This document shows positions 36,612 through 45,719 of a stretch of DNA of 64,000 nucleotides, one piece after another; positions within the stretch are counted from its first letter, which is position 1; each line of letters opens with the position of its first letter. The DNA comes from Plectonema radiosum NIES-515 (GTDB taxonomy: Bacteria; Cyanobacteriota; Cyanobacteriia; Cyanobacteriales; Nostocaceae): NCBI RefSeq assembly GCF_025753815.1, contig NZ_JAOWRF010000211.1, positions 23,492 through 87,491 of the forward strand. Reading direction: 5' to 3'. The notes beneath the pieces were generated by a model that ran no database searches, was not told where the DNA came from, and was given only the letters and a program-made list of their open reading frames with translations. The position numbers and the translations under genes are program-made.

Positions 36612-37013
36612 TTAACTAACTCCTTTCTGGATTTGGCTATTTTTAATTGGAAGCGCTACCAAAAGAACTCCCAAAAAAATTAGAACTACTCCAACTACTC
36701 GAATTAGGGTAATTTTTTCATCAAAGAAGTAGTATGAACCGAAAAGGATGCCGACGTAGTTTAAGCTACTAAGAGGATAAGCAATACTTAGTTTGACAGT
36801 TCGTAGAGCAAAGATCCAATTGACTATTCCGAGACTATAAACACTCAAAGCCAAGACTAATTGCTGAATAAATGTCCAGGTAAATAATCCTTCACTTTTA
36901 TTGCTCATAGTATGTTTCATCAGCAATTGTCCAACGATACCAAAGGCAATGCTGAGAAACAAAGTTAAATATGAAATTAATTTCAAACGAGAAGGAGATG
37001 ATTCAGCGTTCAT
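36612..37013 (-). CDS. SMR/EamA-type small membrane protein (ArnE-like half)
   Basis: A protein of 133-134 residues with four membrane helices (about 13-30, 45-66, 76-95, 102-124) and KITLIRVVGVVLIFLGVLLVA near the end. GTG then ATG codons stand at 37016 and 37013; the ATG is preferred. Together with the 119-residue gene it would make an ArnE/ArnF-type flippase for a polyprenyl-phosphate sugar. It lies 35 bases past the aminotransferase gene, at the end of the wbp-like operon. Confidence 0.85.
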   Translation of the reverse strand: MNAESSPSRLKLISYLTLFLSIAFGIVGQLLMKHTMSNKSEGLFTWTFIQQLVLALSVYSLGIVNWIFALRTVKLSIAYPLSSLNYVGILFGSYYFFDEKITLIRVVGVVLIFLGVLLVALPIKNSQIQKGVS

Positions 37014-37048
37014 CACAAATTACCATAAAAAATCAACGTATGGCGCTG

Positions 37049-38176
37049 TTAAGTTAATGCAAAAAAAGCTTGACTTACAGATTCAACAACTACTTTTTGT
37101 GCTGATGCAGTCAATTCTGGAAACATCGGTAAAGATAAAACTTCATGGCTTAATTGTTCACTAATTGGTAGTGAACCAAGGGGATAATTCAAGTTAGAGT
37201 GTACCTGTTGTAAGTGGAGAGGGATAGGATAGTACACCATTGAACCTATTCCTTTTTCTTTGAGAAATTTCTGCACGTTACTGCGTTGTTTATCTAAAAC
37301 CCTGATGGTAAATTGATTCCATACTGAATTTCCTTCCTGCACAGTTGTAGGTAGGACAATGCCTTTAACATTAGCGAGTTGATTTCTGTAATAATCTGCA
37401 ATTTCAGCCCTCGCAGAATTCCATCGATCCAAATACTGTAACTTGACTAAAAGAACAGCTGCCTGTATTGTGTCTAAGCGGCTATTGAGTCCTAATTCTT
37501 CATGCTGATATTTAACTTTACCGCCATGCCTGCGTAAATACTCAACTCGCTCTGCAATTACTTTATCAGAAGTAGCGATCGCACCACCATCGCCAAAGCA
37601 TCCTAAGTTTTTGGTAGGGAAGAAGCTAAAACAACCAACATCTCCAATTGTCCCGACTTTTTGACCTGACCAGACAGCACCGGTTGCTTGAGCGCAATCT
37701 TCAATCACTTTTAAATTATACTTGCGGGCAATTTCCATAATTGCCGTCATATTGCCAGGGCGACCGTACAAATGCACTGGTAATATAGCTTTGGTGCGCT
37801 CTGTAATTTTGGATTCAATTAGCTCAGTATCGATATTGTAGGTATTTAAATCAACATCGACAAAGACAGGAGTCGCTCCCACTATACCAATTGCTTCTGT
37901 GGTGGCAATAAATGTGAAAGGTGTCGTTATCACTTCATCACCAGCACCAATCCTCAAAGCTCTCAGAGCTAAATGTAGCGCATCTGTTCCAGAGTTACAG
38001 GAAATTACTTGATCGCAACTCAAATATTGAGCAAACTCTAATTCAAACTCTTTGACTTGCGGACCCATAATGTAGCGTCCACTAGCCATGACTGCACAGA
38101 TATTTTTTTCTATCTGGGCTGCTATACTTTGATATTGACAAGTTGCGTCAAATGGGGGAATATTCACAATCGTCAT
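37049..38176 (-). CDS. wbpE: DegT/DnrJ/EryC1-type sugar aminotransferase (WbpE-like)
   Basis: A PLP-dependent aminotransferase of 375 residues that would aminate a 3-keto nucleotide sugar. GTDAL (63-67) binds PLP phosphate, D160 in IEDCAQ pairs with the pyridine nitrogen, and K189 in FFPTKNLG is the Schiff-base lysine. SRLDTIQAAVL is also typical. Its ATG overlaps the stop of the acyltransferase gene by four bases (ATGA). The order dehydrogenase, oxidoreductase, acyltransferase, aminotransferase matches the Pseudomonas wbpA-B-D-E set, so the 3-amino step of a diacetamido uronic acid is the likely job. Confidence 0.9.
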   Translation of the reverse strand: MTIVNIPPFDATCQYQSIAAQIEKNICAVMASGRYIMGPQVKEFELEFAQYLSCDQVISCNSGTDALHLALRALRIGAGDEVITTPFTFIATTEAIGIVGATPVFVDVDLNTYNIDTELIESKITERTKAILPVHLYGRPGNMTAIMEIARKYNLKVIEDCAQATGAVWSGQKVGTIGDVGCFSFFPTKNLGCFGDGGAIATSDKVIAERVEYLRRHGGKVKYQHEELGLNSRLDTIQAAVLLVKLQYLDRWNSARAEIADYYRNQLANVKGIVLPTTVQEGNSVWNQFTIRVLDKQRSNVQKFLKEKGIGSMVYYPIPLHLQQVHSNLNYPLGSLPISEQLSHEVLSLPMFPELTASAQKVVVESVSQAFFALT

Positions 38177-38784
38177 TCCATCCTTTTAATTTGATTTTCA
38201 CTGCAATATTCATAGGTGCGATCGCAAGCTTTACAAATAGTAGTTTTTTCAAATTCATCTAACTTCGCACCGCACTCACACATCCAACCAACTTGCTTTG
38301 CCGGATTTCCATAAACTAGTGCGTAATCGGCAATATCTTTTGTCACAGTTGAACCAGCACCAATAAATGCATAACGTCCAATTGTATGACCGCAAACAAT
38401 TGTTGCGTTTGCACCAATTGTCGCTCCTTGCTTCACCAAAGTTACTAAATAATCATCGATTGTATTGCGAGGAAAAGCAGAACGCGGTGTATTAATGTTG
38501 GTAAAAACACAACTAGGACCGCAAAAAACATCATCTTCTAAAATTACACCCGCATAGAGAGAGACGTTATTTTGAATTTTGACATTTTGCCCAATTTTTA
38601 CCTCAGAAGCAACAAATACATTTTGTCCTATTTTACACTTTTCACCAATCACCACATCTTTCATAATGTGGCTAAAATGCCAGATTTGACTTCCCGCACC
38701 AATCGTACACGGCAAATCAACATAAGCTGATTCATGTACAAAATAATCTAAACTTTTTGCCGTTGAGGCACTATCCGTTGACAA
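38173..38784 (-). CDS. wbpD: Hexapeptide acetyltransferase (WbpD-like) with zinc-ribbon tail
   Basis: A left-handed beta-helix N-acetyltransferase of 203 residues with repeated hexapeptides (IGAGSQIWHFSHIM, IGEKCKIGQNVFVASEVKIG, IGANATIVCGHTIG). The C-terminal tail has C169, C171, C184, C187 and C194, a likely zinc ribbon seen in other WbpD-type proteins. The start is TTG, supported by a perfect AAGGAGG six bases upstream on the minus strand, which lies inside the end of the wbpB-like gene. It would acetylate the 3-amino group to give the 2,3-diacetamido sugar. Confidence 0.88.
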   Translation of the reverse strand: MSTDSASTAKSLDYFVHESAYVDLPCTIGAGSQIWHFSHIMKDVVIGEKCKIGQNVFVASEVKIGQNVKIQNNVSLYAGVILEDDVFCGPSCVFTNINTPRSAFPRNTIDDYLVTLVKQGATIGANATIVCGHTIGRYAFIGAGSTVTKDIADYALVYGNPAKQVGWMCECGAKLDEFEKTTICKACDRTYEYCSENQIKRME

Positions 38785-39826
38785 CTTGAACCTCCTTTAA
38801 GTAAACAGCTTTCCCTGAAGATTCTAGCGATTCTTGAGCGGACTGTAAAACAGTCAAAACATCAATTCCGTTTTGAACGTTGGTTAGGGGAATCTGTCTG
38901 CTTTCTACACAACTAAGAAAATGTTTGCATTCTTGCGTTAGAGGTGATACTGCCTCAAGAGGAATGACAATTTGAGAATTTAATTTGAGTACGGGAATAT
39001 CATCTTGCAATTCAGCTTGCTGGTCGTAAAAAGTCAACTTGGCATCAACAGAAACATCATCAAAGACTAATGTACCAGAATCTCCAACTACTACAAGTCG
39101 CTGTTCTTTAAAAGGATGCAACCAACTGACAAAAATATGAGCTTTGATTTGCTCAAATTCTAGATTCACAAGACAAAAATCTTCAACTTTGCCTAAGGTA
39201 GCACTACCTACAGCTTGTACAGTTCTAGGTAATTTGCCCACAAATCCGAGAATTGAACATATGTCATGAGGAGCGAAGCTCCAAAGCACATTTTCTTCAG
39301 TTCTCACTTTCCCAAAACTTAAGCGATTGGAATAAATATATCGCAGTTTACCAATTTTTCCTTCAGCGACAAGAGCGCGAAGTTTAACTAAAGCTGGGTG
39401 GTACTCTAGTAAATGTCCAACCATGAGAATGCGATCGCTTTTAAAAGCAGCATCTATCAAAAGTGCATCTTCTAGCGTCAAAGCCAAAGGTTTTTCAACA
39501 AACACATCTTTGCCGGCAGCTAATGCTTGCACTGCTAAACTTGCATGAGTTGGTGCTGGGGTAGCTATTACTACCGCTTGTACATCTGGCATTGCTAATA
39601 CTTTGGCAAAGTCAGAAACTGCCTCAACATCAAATTTTGTTTTTAACTCTTCTAAAATTTGCTGGCTGGAATCACAAATTATCCGCAGTACACCTAATTG
39701 AGCAAATTCTCGAACTAAATTCTTACCCCAATATCCACAGCCTATTACTGCTACATGTTTATCACAGCGAGGTATCATAAACAATTCAAAATCCCCAATA
39801 ATCAAAGAAAGCAGATTATTTCGCAC
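38771..39826 (-). CDS. wbpB: Gfo/Idh/MocA oxidoreductase (WbpB-like)
   Basis: An NAD-dependent dehydrogenase of up to 351 residues. The frame is open from a GTG abutting the stop of the upstream gene; ATG at 39778 (MIPRCDKHVAVIGCGYWG) begins just before the dinucleotide loop GCGYWG and is the more usual start (335 residues). VFVEKPLALT is the EKP signature, and MVGHLLEYHPAL follows it. It would oxidise C3 of UDP-GlcNAcA, the WbpB step, feeding the aminotransferase. The downstream gene overlaps its last 14 bases. Confidence 0.88.
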   Translation of the reverse strand: MRNNLLSLIIGDFELFMIPRCDKHVAVIGCGYWGKNLVREFAQLGVLRIICDSSQQILEELKTKFDVEAVSDFAKVLAMPDVQAVVIATPAPTHASLAVQALAAGKDVFVEKPLALTLEDALLIDAAFKSDRILMVGHLLEYHPALVKLRALVAEGKIGKLRYIYSNRLSFGKVRTEENVLWSFAPHDICSILGFVGKLPRTVQAVGSATLGKVEDFCLVNLEFEQIKAHIFVSWLHPFKEQRLVVVGDSGTLVFDDVSVDAKLTFYDQQAELQDDIPVLKLNSQIVIPLEAVSPLTQECKHFLSCVESRQIPLTNVQNGIDVLTVLQSAQESLESSGKAVYLKEVQVVNG

Positions 39827-41137
39827 TCAAGCAACAACCGTATTTTCTGTTTTTAAACCTTTTGTTGCTAAAACGTTGCGGGTATCAACAATTAAGGATG
39901 AATATTCAGCTACCAAATCATAATCGACATTATCATGATCGGTGATAATGATAACGGCATCAAACTTCTGCAAATTTTCTTGGGTTAAAGATACAGATTG
40001 TAAGTTTATTTCTGGATAATGACGATGATTGCAACACGTCGGGGCATAAGGATCGTGATATTCTATATGTGCTCCTTGCCTTTGTAAAAGCTGAATTATT
40101 TTCAAAGAAGGACTTTCGCGCTGGTCGTCAACATTTTTCTTATAAGCTACTCCTAAAATTAGAATTCGAGAGTTTTTCAAAGGTTTGCCGTGATTATTCA
40201 GTGCTGCAACTAACTTATCGACTACATAGTTAGGCATTAAAGTGTTCACTTCACCTGCCAATTCAATAAATCGTAAAGAAACATCATATTCTCTGGCTTT
40301 CCATGTTAAATAAAATGGATCTATAGGAATACAATGTCCACCCCATCCTGGACCTGGATAAAAAGCATGGAACCCAAAGGGTTTTGTTTTTGCGGCTTCA
40401 ATCACTTCCCAGATATCTATATCCATTTTTTGAAACAAAATCTTTAATTCATTTACCAATGCAATATTGACTGCGCGGTAAATATTTTCGAGAATTTTAG
40501 TTGCTTCTGCGGTTTCAGTTGATGATACAGGAACAGTTGTGGCAATTATTTGATTGTAGAGAGTTTCAGCTAAATCGCGGCATAAAGTTGTGATTCCACC
40601 TACTACTTTTGGGACATTAACTAAAGAGTAATTTTCATTTCCCGGATCTTCGCGTTCGGGAGAGTAAGCGAGTGAAAAATCTTCACCTACTATAAACCCG
40701 CTGCGAGAAAGTATCGGTAGCACTACTTCTTTGGTTGTACCTGGGTAAGTTGTACTTTCTAAAATAATCAACTGTCCTATTTTTAAGAAACGAGCGATCG
40801 CATAACTTGTATCGACAACATAACTTAAATCTGGTTCTCTATGTATACTTAAAGGAGTCGGAACACAAATGACGATCGCATCAACTTCCCCCAAACGACT
40901 CATATCGCTGGTGACATCAATTAAGTTATTTTTTAAATCTTCTGAAGCAATATGTTTTATATATGATTCCCCAGCTTGAATTTGATTAATTTTCTGGTGA
41001 TCTACATCAAATCCTAATACTGAAAAACCTTTTTTAGCAAAAGCTGTTAAAATTGGCAATCCTACATATCCCAAACCAATAATTCCAATTTTTGCTTCTT
41101 GATTTTCGATTTTATCTTTGAGTTCTTTTAAAAGCAT
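39827..41137 (-). CDS. wbpA: Nucleotide-sugar 6-dehydrogenase (WbpA/UDP-GlcNAc dehydrogenase-like)
   Basis: Oxidises C6 of a UDP-hexose to the uronate in two NAD-dependent steps, cytoplasmic, 436 residues. IGIIGLGYVGLPI (17-29) is the NAD loop, ESTTYPGTT (127-135), YSPEREDPGN (158-167) and GPGWGGHCIPIDPF (262-275) with catalytic C269 are all intact. The EREDPGN form is that of UDP-GlcNAc/UDP-ManNAc dehydrogenases rather than UDP-glucose dehydrogenase. It is the first gene of a tight four-gene run (wbpA, B, D, E order). Confidence 0.92.
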   Translation of the reverse strand: MLLKELKDKIENQEAKIGIIGLGYVGLPILTAFAKKGFSVLGFDVDHQKINQIQAGESYIKHIASEDLKNNLIDVTSDMSRLGEVDAIVICVPTPLSIHREPDLSYVVDTSYAIARFLKIGQLIILESTTYPGTTKEVVLPILSRSGFIVGEDFSLAYSPEREDPGNENYSLVNVPKVVGGITTLCRDLAETLYNQIIATTVPVSSTETAEATKILENIYRAVNIALVNELKILFQKMDIDIWEVIEAAKTKPFGFHAFYPGPGWGGHCIPIDPFYLTWKAREYDVSLRFIELAGEVNTLMPNYVVDKLVAALNNHGKPLKNSRILILGVAYKKNVDDQRESPSLKIIQLLQRQGAHIEYHDPYAPTCCNHRHYPEINLQSVSLTQENLQKFDAVIIITDHDNVDYDLVAEYSSLIVDTRNVLATKGLKTENTVVA

Positions 41138-41410
41138 CCTGATTTACTCCAAAAAAACGATTTTCAACTCAGCTAGCGAGTAATTTTAGTTTACTCGCTG
41201 AAGAAATTTGAAGTTTTACTATTTAATTTGGAATTCTTGATCGATGGGAATATCGCAAATCTTCAACACGCTATAAGGGTGTCGCGTTGTGCGTACAAAC
41301 CCTGCCGATCCAGGTTCTAAAACCCTTAAGATTTGTAGTCCACCCAGGCAGACTTGGTTTGTGTAGCCCCAAACTTCTAACCTGAGATTGGTGCATTTTT
41401 CAATTCCTAC
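41138..41410. repeat. Dispersed cyanobacterial repeat in the spacer between permease and dehydrogenase genes
   Basis: No ORF. The segment at about 41330-41390 (ttgtagtccacccaggcaga, ttggtttgtgtagccccaaa) has the look of a dispersed repeat common in cyanobacterial spacers and introduces a break inside an otherwise tight operon. Whether transcription reads through is not visible. Confidence 0.4.
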
Positions 41411-42253
41411 CTAAATTACGTCAGCAAATGTCCGTTCCATTTTGCGGAAATACCAAATGCCAGTTATCAGTAAAAATACAACTAGTCCCACAGATAACAT
41501 GAATCCAGGCAAGTAAAGTTTTGACTCACCACCTAAAATAGCCCAGCGAAAGCCATCAATTACACCCACCATTGGGTTTAAAGAATAAAGCAAACGCCAT
41601 TGCTCTGGAACAAGGCTGCTAGTAAAACCTACGGGCGATATATATAAGCCAAATTGGACAATAAACGGCACAATATAGCGAAAATCTCGGTATTCTACAT
41701 TTAAGGCAGCCAACCACAAACCGACTCCGATTGATGCGGCAAAGCCAATGCCGATGAATAACGGTAGTGTAAGTATGCGCCAACTCGGAACAAAGTTATA
41801 CCAAGCCATCAGCCCCAACAGAATCATGCCGGAAACCATGAAGTCTACAAAGCTGACAATCACTGCACTGATGGGCACAATCAGACGCGGAAAGTAAACT
41901 TTAGAAATCAAGTTGGCATTGCTAATTAAACTGTTGCTGCACTCACTCAACGCAGTAGAAAAAAACTGCCAAGGTAGCATGGCAGCAAATACCAAAATTG
42001 GATACGGTACTCCCTGCGATGGTAATTTGGCAATATTTCCAAAGACCACGGTGAACACCACCATTGTCAAGAATGGTCGGATCAATGCCCAAGCCATGCC
42101 GATCGCTGTTTGCTTGTAACGCACCAAAATGTCACGCCAAGCAAGAAAATAGAACAGTTCCCGATAGCGCCACAGGTCTTTCCAATATTGCCGCTCGGTG
42201 CGTCCGGCTTCAATCACTAACTCGTGGTTGGAGCCGATCTCTTGATTATTCAT
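41411..42253 (-). CDS. wzm: Polysaccharide ABC-2 exporter permease (Wzm)
   Basis: The membrane subunit of the polysaccharide exporter, partner of the Wzt ATPase at 21784. The frame runs to a TTG at 42304, overlapping the gene upstream; ATG at 42253 (MNNQEIGSNHELV) removes the overlap and is preferred (280 residues). RYRELFYFLAWRDILVRYKQTAIGMAWA is the conserved cytosolic N-terminus, followed by about six membrane helices. LVPEQWRLLYSLNPMVGVIDGFRWAILG is the ABC-2 signature near the C-terminus. With a glycan-binding Wzt domain this fits export of a fully polymerised chain. Confidence 0.92.
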   Translation of the reverse strand: MNNQEIGSNHELVIEAGRTERQYWKDLWRYRELFYFLAWRDILVRYKQTAIGMAWALIRPFLTMVVFTVVFGNIAKLPSQGVPYPILVFAAMLPWQFFSTALSECSNSLISNANLISKVYFPRLIVPISAVIVSFVDFMVSGMILLGLMAWYNFVPSWRILTLPLFIGIGFAASIGVGLWLAALNVEYRDFRYIVPFIVQFGLYISPVGFTSSLVPEQWRLLYSLNPMVGVIDGFRWAILGGESKLYLPGFMLSVGLVVFLLITGIWYFRKMERTFADVI

Positions 42254-42263
42254 AAATTGATGC

Positions 42264-42692
42264 TTAACTGACAAATTTAAAATCTTTGATGTTGTTACAA
42301 CCAACTAGCCGTGAATGCCTGCGAGTGAATTCTCCTACAGAAGGGTTGCCTTGGGGATCGACTACTCCTGCTACCTGTTGCCAAAGCTCCCGTGGTGCTG
42401 CTGAAAGTTCATAGGTGCGCTCATCTAACTTGCGAACGTGATACCATTTTGTGTCTTGGCATTCTTGACACCACAAAGCTTCTAACCATTCTCCCTCTAT
42501 GGTAACTGCGGTTTGGGACTTTACCAGCATCAATGCATTCCGTCGGCTCATACCGCGTTGCTGCAACTGCCCTGGTTGATCGGCAAACAACTGATATTTT
42601 TGACTCATGCTATCGAGATAGCAGTTATGAACTGGACAATATATAGCCCGTCGTTTTGAACGTTTCCGATTTCGATCACACCTTCTCTGCAA
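42264..42692 (-). CDS. Conserved cyanobacterial zinc-ribbon-like hypothetical protein
   Basis: A small protein with C-x4-C (CPVHNC) and C-x2-C (CQEC) pairs, probably a zinc ribbon, and long conserved-looking stretches SQKYQLFADQPGQLQQRGMS and VVDPQGNPSVGEFTRRHSRL. The open frame reaches a TTG at 42776, but a TTG at 42692 has GGGAGG six bases upstream and removes a hydrophobic stretch that looks like spacer DNA, so that start (142 residues) is preferred. I believe similar proteins occur in other cyanobacteria, but the function is unknown. It leads the export/wbp operon. Confidence 0.7.
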   Translation of the reverse strand: MQRRCDRNRKRSKRRAIYCPVHNCYLDSMSQKYQLFADQPGQLQQRGMSRRNALMLVKSQTAVTIEGEWLEALWCQECQDTKWYHVRKLDERTYELSAAPRELWQQVAGVVDPQGNPSVGEFTRRHSRLVGCNNIKDFKFVS

Positions 42693-42776
42693 TTTCGACC
42701 TCCCAATACCAATAAAAAAATACAAAAGGAAGGTTACGTTGGAGGGACTGAGATCAAAGAGACCATCAAAGCCCAA

Positions 42777-43378
42777 CTCCTAATTTCATAACTTACTATT
42801 CAATTTTCGAGTACGCGATCGCCTCCAAAGTTTCCAGTGTCGGCATCAATTGAGAATAATCTCAATCAAGTTATCGCTCACGATTTAACAAACACAAAAT
42901 CTAGCCGAGTTTTGTTCTGAAGCAGAACTTATTTACTCAATCTATATATGTAATATCTTACACTCTTTTTCGATAACAAATTTAACTCTTAATTAAATTA
43001 AATATTAAAATCAAGTGAAGCAATTTTCATGTTTATAGCAGCCGTTGAGAAAGCAAAATTTCGCCAAACCAACCATTCATGCTGGCAGGACAAGCAATTG
43101 CAATTGCTGTTACTATCTGCTCATAACTTTTATGAAACTTTATCTGTTCATCATATTTCATCATCCAATATCTAAGTTGATAGCTAGAAAATACAACCAT
43201 TTTCACCTTTTCTGGAGCCAGTTCCCCATCTTATTTTTGATGGTAAGTAATTGATGAATACATAGTAATTTATATTACTTACCATTGGAAGGATATTTTG
43301 ATTGGGTAACAAGAGTAATGTAAATCTTTATGTTCCCAAGATGAAGATTTCTTGTGACTACCAAATATCCTAAACAAC
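42777..43378. other. Gene-free stretch with a 12-bp inverted repeat
   Basis: No convincing gene; the short plus-strand frame at 43045 has no start context or composition to support it. A perfect 12-bp inverted repeat (atggtaagtaat, 43240-43251, and its complement, 43274-43285, 22-base spacer) could form a hairpin past the end of the 43379 gene. There is no T run after it on the minus strand. Confidence 0.5.
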
Positions 43379-44728
43379 TTACTCTCCACGGCTTTGAGAT
43401 ACGGTTCTCACGTCTTCAGACAATATTGCTCTTGCCAAAACATCTAAGTATTGTTTGGAGATAATTTTCGGTGTGAAATGCGATCGCAAATATTGACGTC
43501 CGGCTTTACCCATGCGTTCTCCTAGTTGGCGATCGCGACTGAGCAAGCGAATAAATTGAGCCAGACCATTACTGTCTCCATTCTCAAAGGTGCTACCACA
43601 GTCGGCTTCAGCTATGAGTTGTCTCAGGTATGAATAAGAAGAGCAAATCACTCCTATCGGTCTTCCCGATGCTAAAGCTGAGTAAAGCTTGCTTGGGGTG
43701 ACTAAATTTTCTGTACACTCATCCACACTTACTAGGGACAGATCGCAAGCTGTTAGTGAGTAGGGCAACACCTGTTTGTCTTGATAGGGTAGAAACATAA
43801 AATTGCTCAACCCTAATTGATTCACTTGCGAAATCAACTCATCGCGTTTTGCTCCACCACCAATACAGACAAACTGAATTGGCTCATCTTTAAGTTGCTT
43901 TGCCGCTTCTAGGATGGTATCCATGTCATGACACCGACCCAGATTACCAGAGTAAAGCACGGTAAACTTATTAACTAGGTTGTACTTCCAAGCAAACCAG
44001 TTTTCTTGCTTGGCAATTGGCACAATCGAGTCAGGGTCTGCCCAACTGTGAATCACAGAAATCTTATCGGCTATCTGCGAACAATTTGCCGCTACCTGGA
44101 GTTTCATTGCTGGACTCAGAACGATGATCCCCTTAGCATTGCGCCAAATCTTTTTATTCAGGGCTTGCCATAATCGCGCTAGCCAGTGATGCTTAGGAAT
44201 TACTCCCAGAGCGATGGCAATATCGGGATAAAGGTCATAAAGGATGCAGATATAGGGAATTTTAAACAACAAATAAGCCAGATATCCCACAAGTGGCAAA
44301 AATGGCGGAGCTGTTGTCACCAATAACACGTTGTTGCGATGTCTAGCTCTAAATAGATGCAGCGCTGCCCGCAACGTATACAAAACACCATTGACGGCTT
44401 TGCCGCGAATTCGTCCAGGCCACAGTTGAGCAGTGCGCGATCGCTGAATTCGCACTCGACCTATTCGTTCAACTGCTGGAGCAATCGAAGTCCGGAACGC
44501 ATATCCTGGTTGACTTGTAAAAACTTCAATATCTATCCCAAGATACCCTAAATGTCTCACAAGTTCCTCAATCAACTGTCCTGTAGCCGCATAGTCTGGG
44601 GGAAAAAACTGAGTGATTACAGACAATTTGAGCGACTCTGGAGTTTTTAGAGAATGTTGATTCTTACTATCTAACTCTGAAGATATGGATTTCAATAATT
44701 TGATATTAATCCATTCATTAAGTCTCAT
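43379..44728 (-). CDS. Glycosyltransferase family 4 (WbuB-like)
   Basis: A 449-residue GT-B enzyme with a 28-residue polar extension before KLSVITQFFPPDYAATGQLI, the family's PDxxATGQ loop. YDLYPDIAIALGVI and GNLGRCHDMDTILEA are the WbuB-type acceptor and domain-junction motifs, and NLVTPSKLYSALASGRPIG is the donor motif (PSK replaces EX7E). An internal hydrophobic stretch at about 140-158 may lie on the membrane. It would add an amino sugar such as FucNAc in related O-antigens. It is the first gene of the minus-strand block and is divergent from wzc. Confidence 0.88.
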   Translation of the reverse strand: MRLNEWINIKLLKSISSELDSKNQHSLKTPESLKLSVITQFFPPDYAATGQLIEELVRHLGYLGIDIEVFTSQPGYAFRTSIAPAVERIGRVRIQRSRTAQLWPGRIRGKAVNGVLYTLRAALHLFRARHRNNVLLVTTAPPFLPLVGYLAYLLFKIPYICILYDLYPDIAIALGVIPKHHWLARLWQALNKKIWRNAKGIIVLSPAMKLQVAANCSQIADKISVIHSWADPDSIVPIAKQENWFAWKYNLVNKFTVLYSGNLGRCHDMDTILEAAKQLKDEPIQFVCIGGGAKRDELISQVNQLGLSNFMFLPYQDKQVLPYSLTACDLSLVSVDECTENLVTPSKLYSALASGRPIGVICSSYSYLRQLIAEADCGSTFENGDSNGLAQFIRLLSRDRQLGERMGKAGRQYLRSHFTPKIISKQYLDVLARAILSEDVRTVSQSRGE

Positions 44729-45719
44729 CGGCTACATCCTAAACCTTGATTTGAAACGTCACTTAAATGCTCAAGCCATTAATTGACATGAGAAATTTGC
44801 CTGTGTTTATAACTGCGTACAACTTGCTTCAGGCTATGTACGAGTGCTATTTAATGGGTAAAATCCTAAGATTTAGGAAGGTAACGGCAAGCCGACCTCA
44901 TAATGCAAGCGATTAATACGAAGCTAGACTGATTAGGTCTCGATTGCGATGTATTAGTCAACTGTACAAAAGTTTCCTGAAGCTCAGGGACGACATCGTA
45001 TTTGCAAACTTTCTTGGTATAAAGCTTATTTACATAACCTCTACATCATTTAACTTGATAATACGCACCTATTTTGGACAGAACAACACATGAAACACAC
45101 ATCAGAACACACAACACAATAATAAATCTAATTAAGAACATGCAGTTGTCTACTACCGAAAGCGTAGAAGCTTAGGTAAGTCGCTCTTTGGGCTGCTAGG
45201 GAACTTTTCTCGACTTCCAAAGAGGACTATTAAGATGGTAGCCGTCACTCTAAACTGCTTTTTGGTTAAAAACTCCGAGCACACCTAGAATAAATGAGAT
45301 TGTAATCATTTTACAATTATTAGTCTTGCAGGTATTTTTATTTTATTACATCTAGTTGTTGTCTGGAAAACAATGTTTCTTTTTTTTCACTCGATGTAAT
45401 TTCTAACTAGAATACCATGTTTCAAATTTGCTTAGACACTTCATCAAAAATTTATATAAATAGACTTTTTTTTTACACCATCTTAATCACATTAACAATT
45501 ATTTCCGTATAAATTATGAATAGCCCAAATTTAAAGGATACTTGTTACTAAGTAGCATTACATAAAATTTATTTTCATTGATAGTAGGAATATGATCTTA
45601 ATTTTCTACTATTTAATATGTCAGATAAATTGTCATCCACAACTATTTAATGTATATTTTTTTACGGAAATAGCTTAAATAACTTTACCTAAAAAAATTA
45701 TGCGTTTTTCAAATGTTTA
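44729..45719. other. Gene-free stretch of about 1 kb between divergent units
   Basis: No ORF longer than chance. It is AT-rich, with a weak inverted repeat ctctttgg/ccaaagag at about 45190-45220. It must hold the promoter for the 43379 glycosyltransferase. I can place no sites with confidence. Confidence 0.5.

Noticed and set aside
43045..43254. A 69-residue plus-strand frame in the 42.8-43.4 kb spacer
   Set aside because: It has no ribosome-binding site, no family match that I recognise and AT-rich random-like content.
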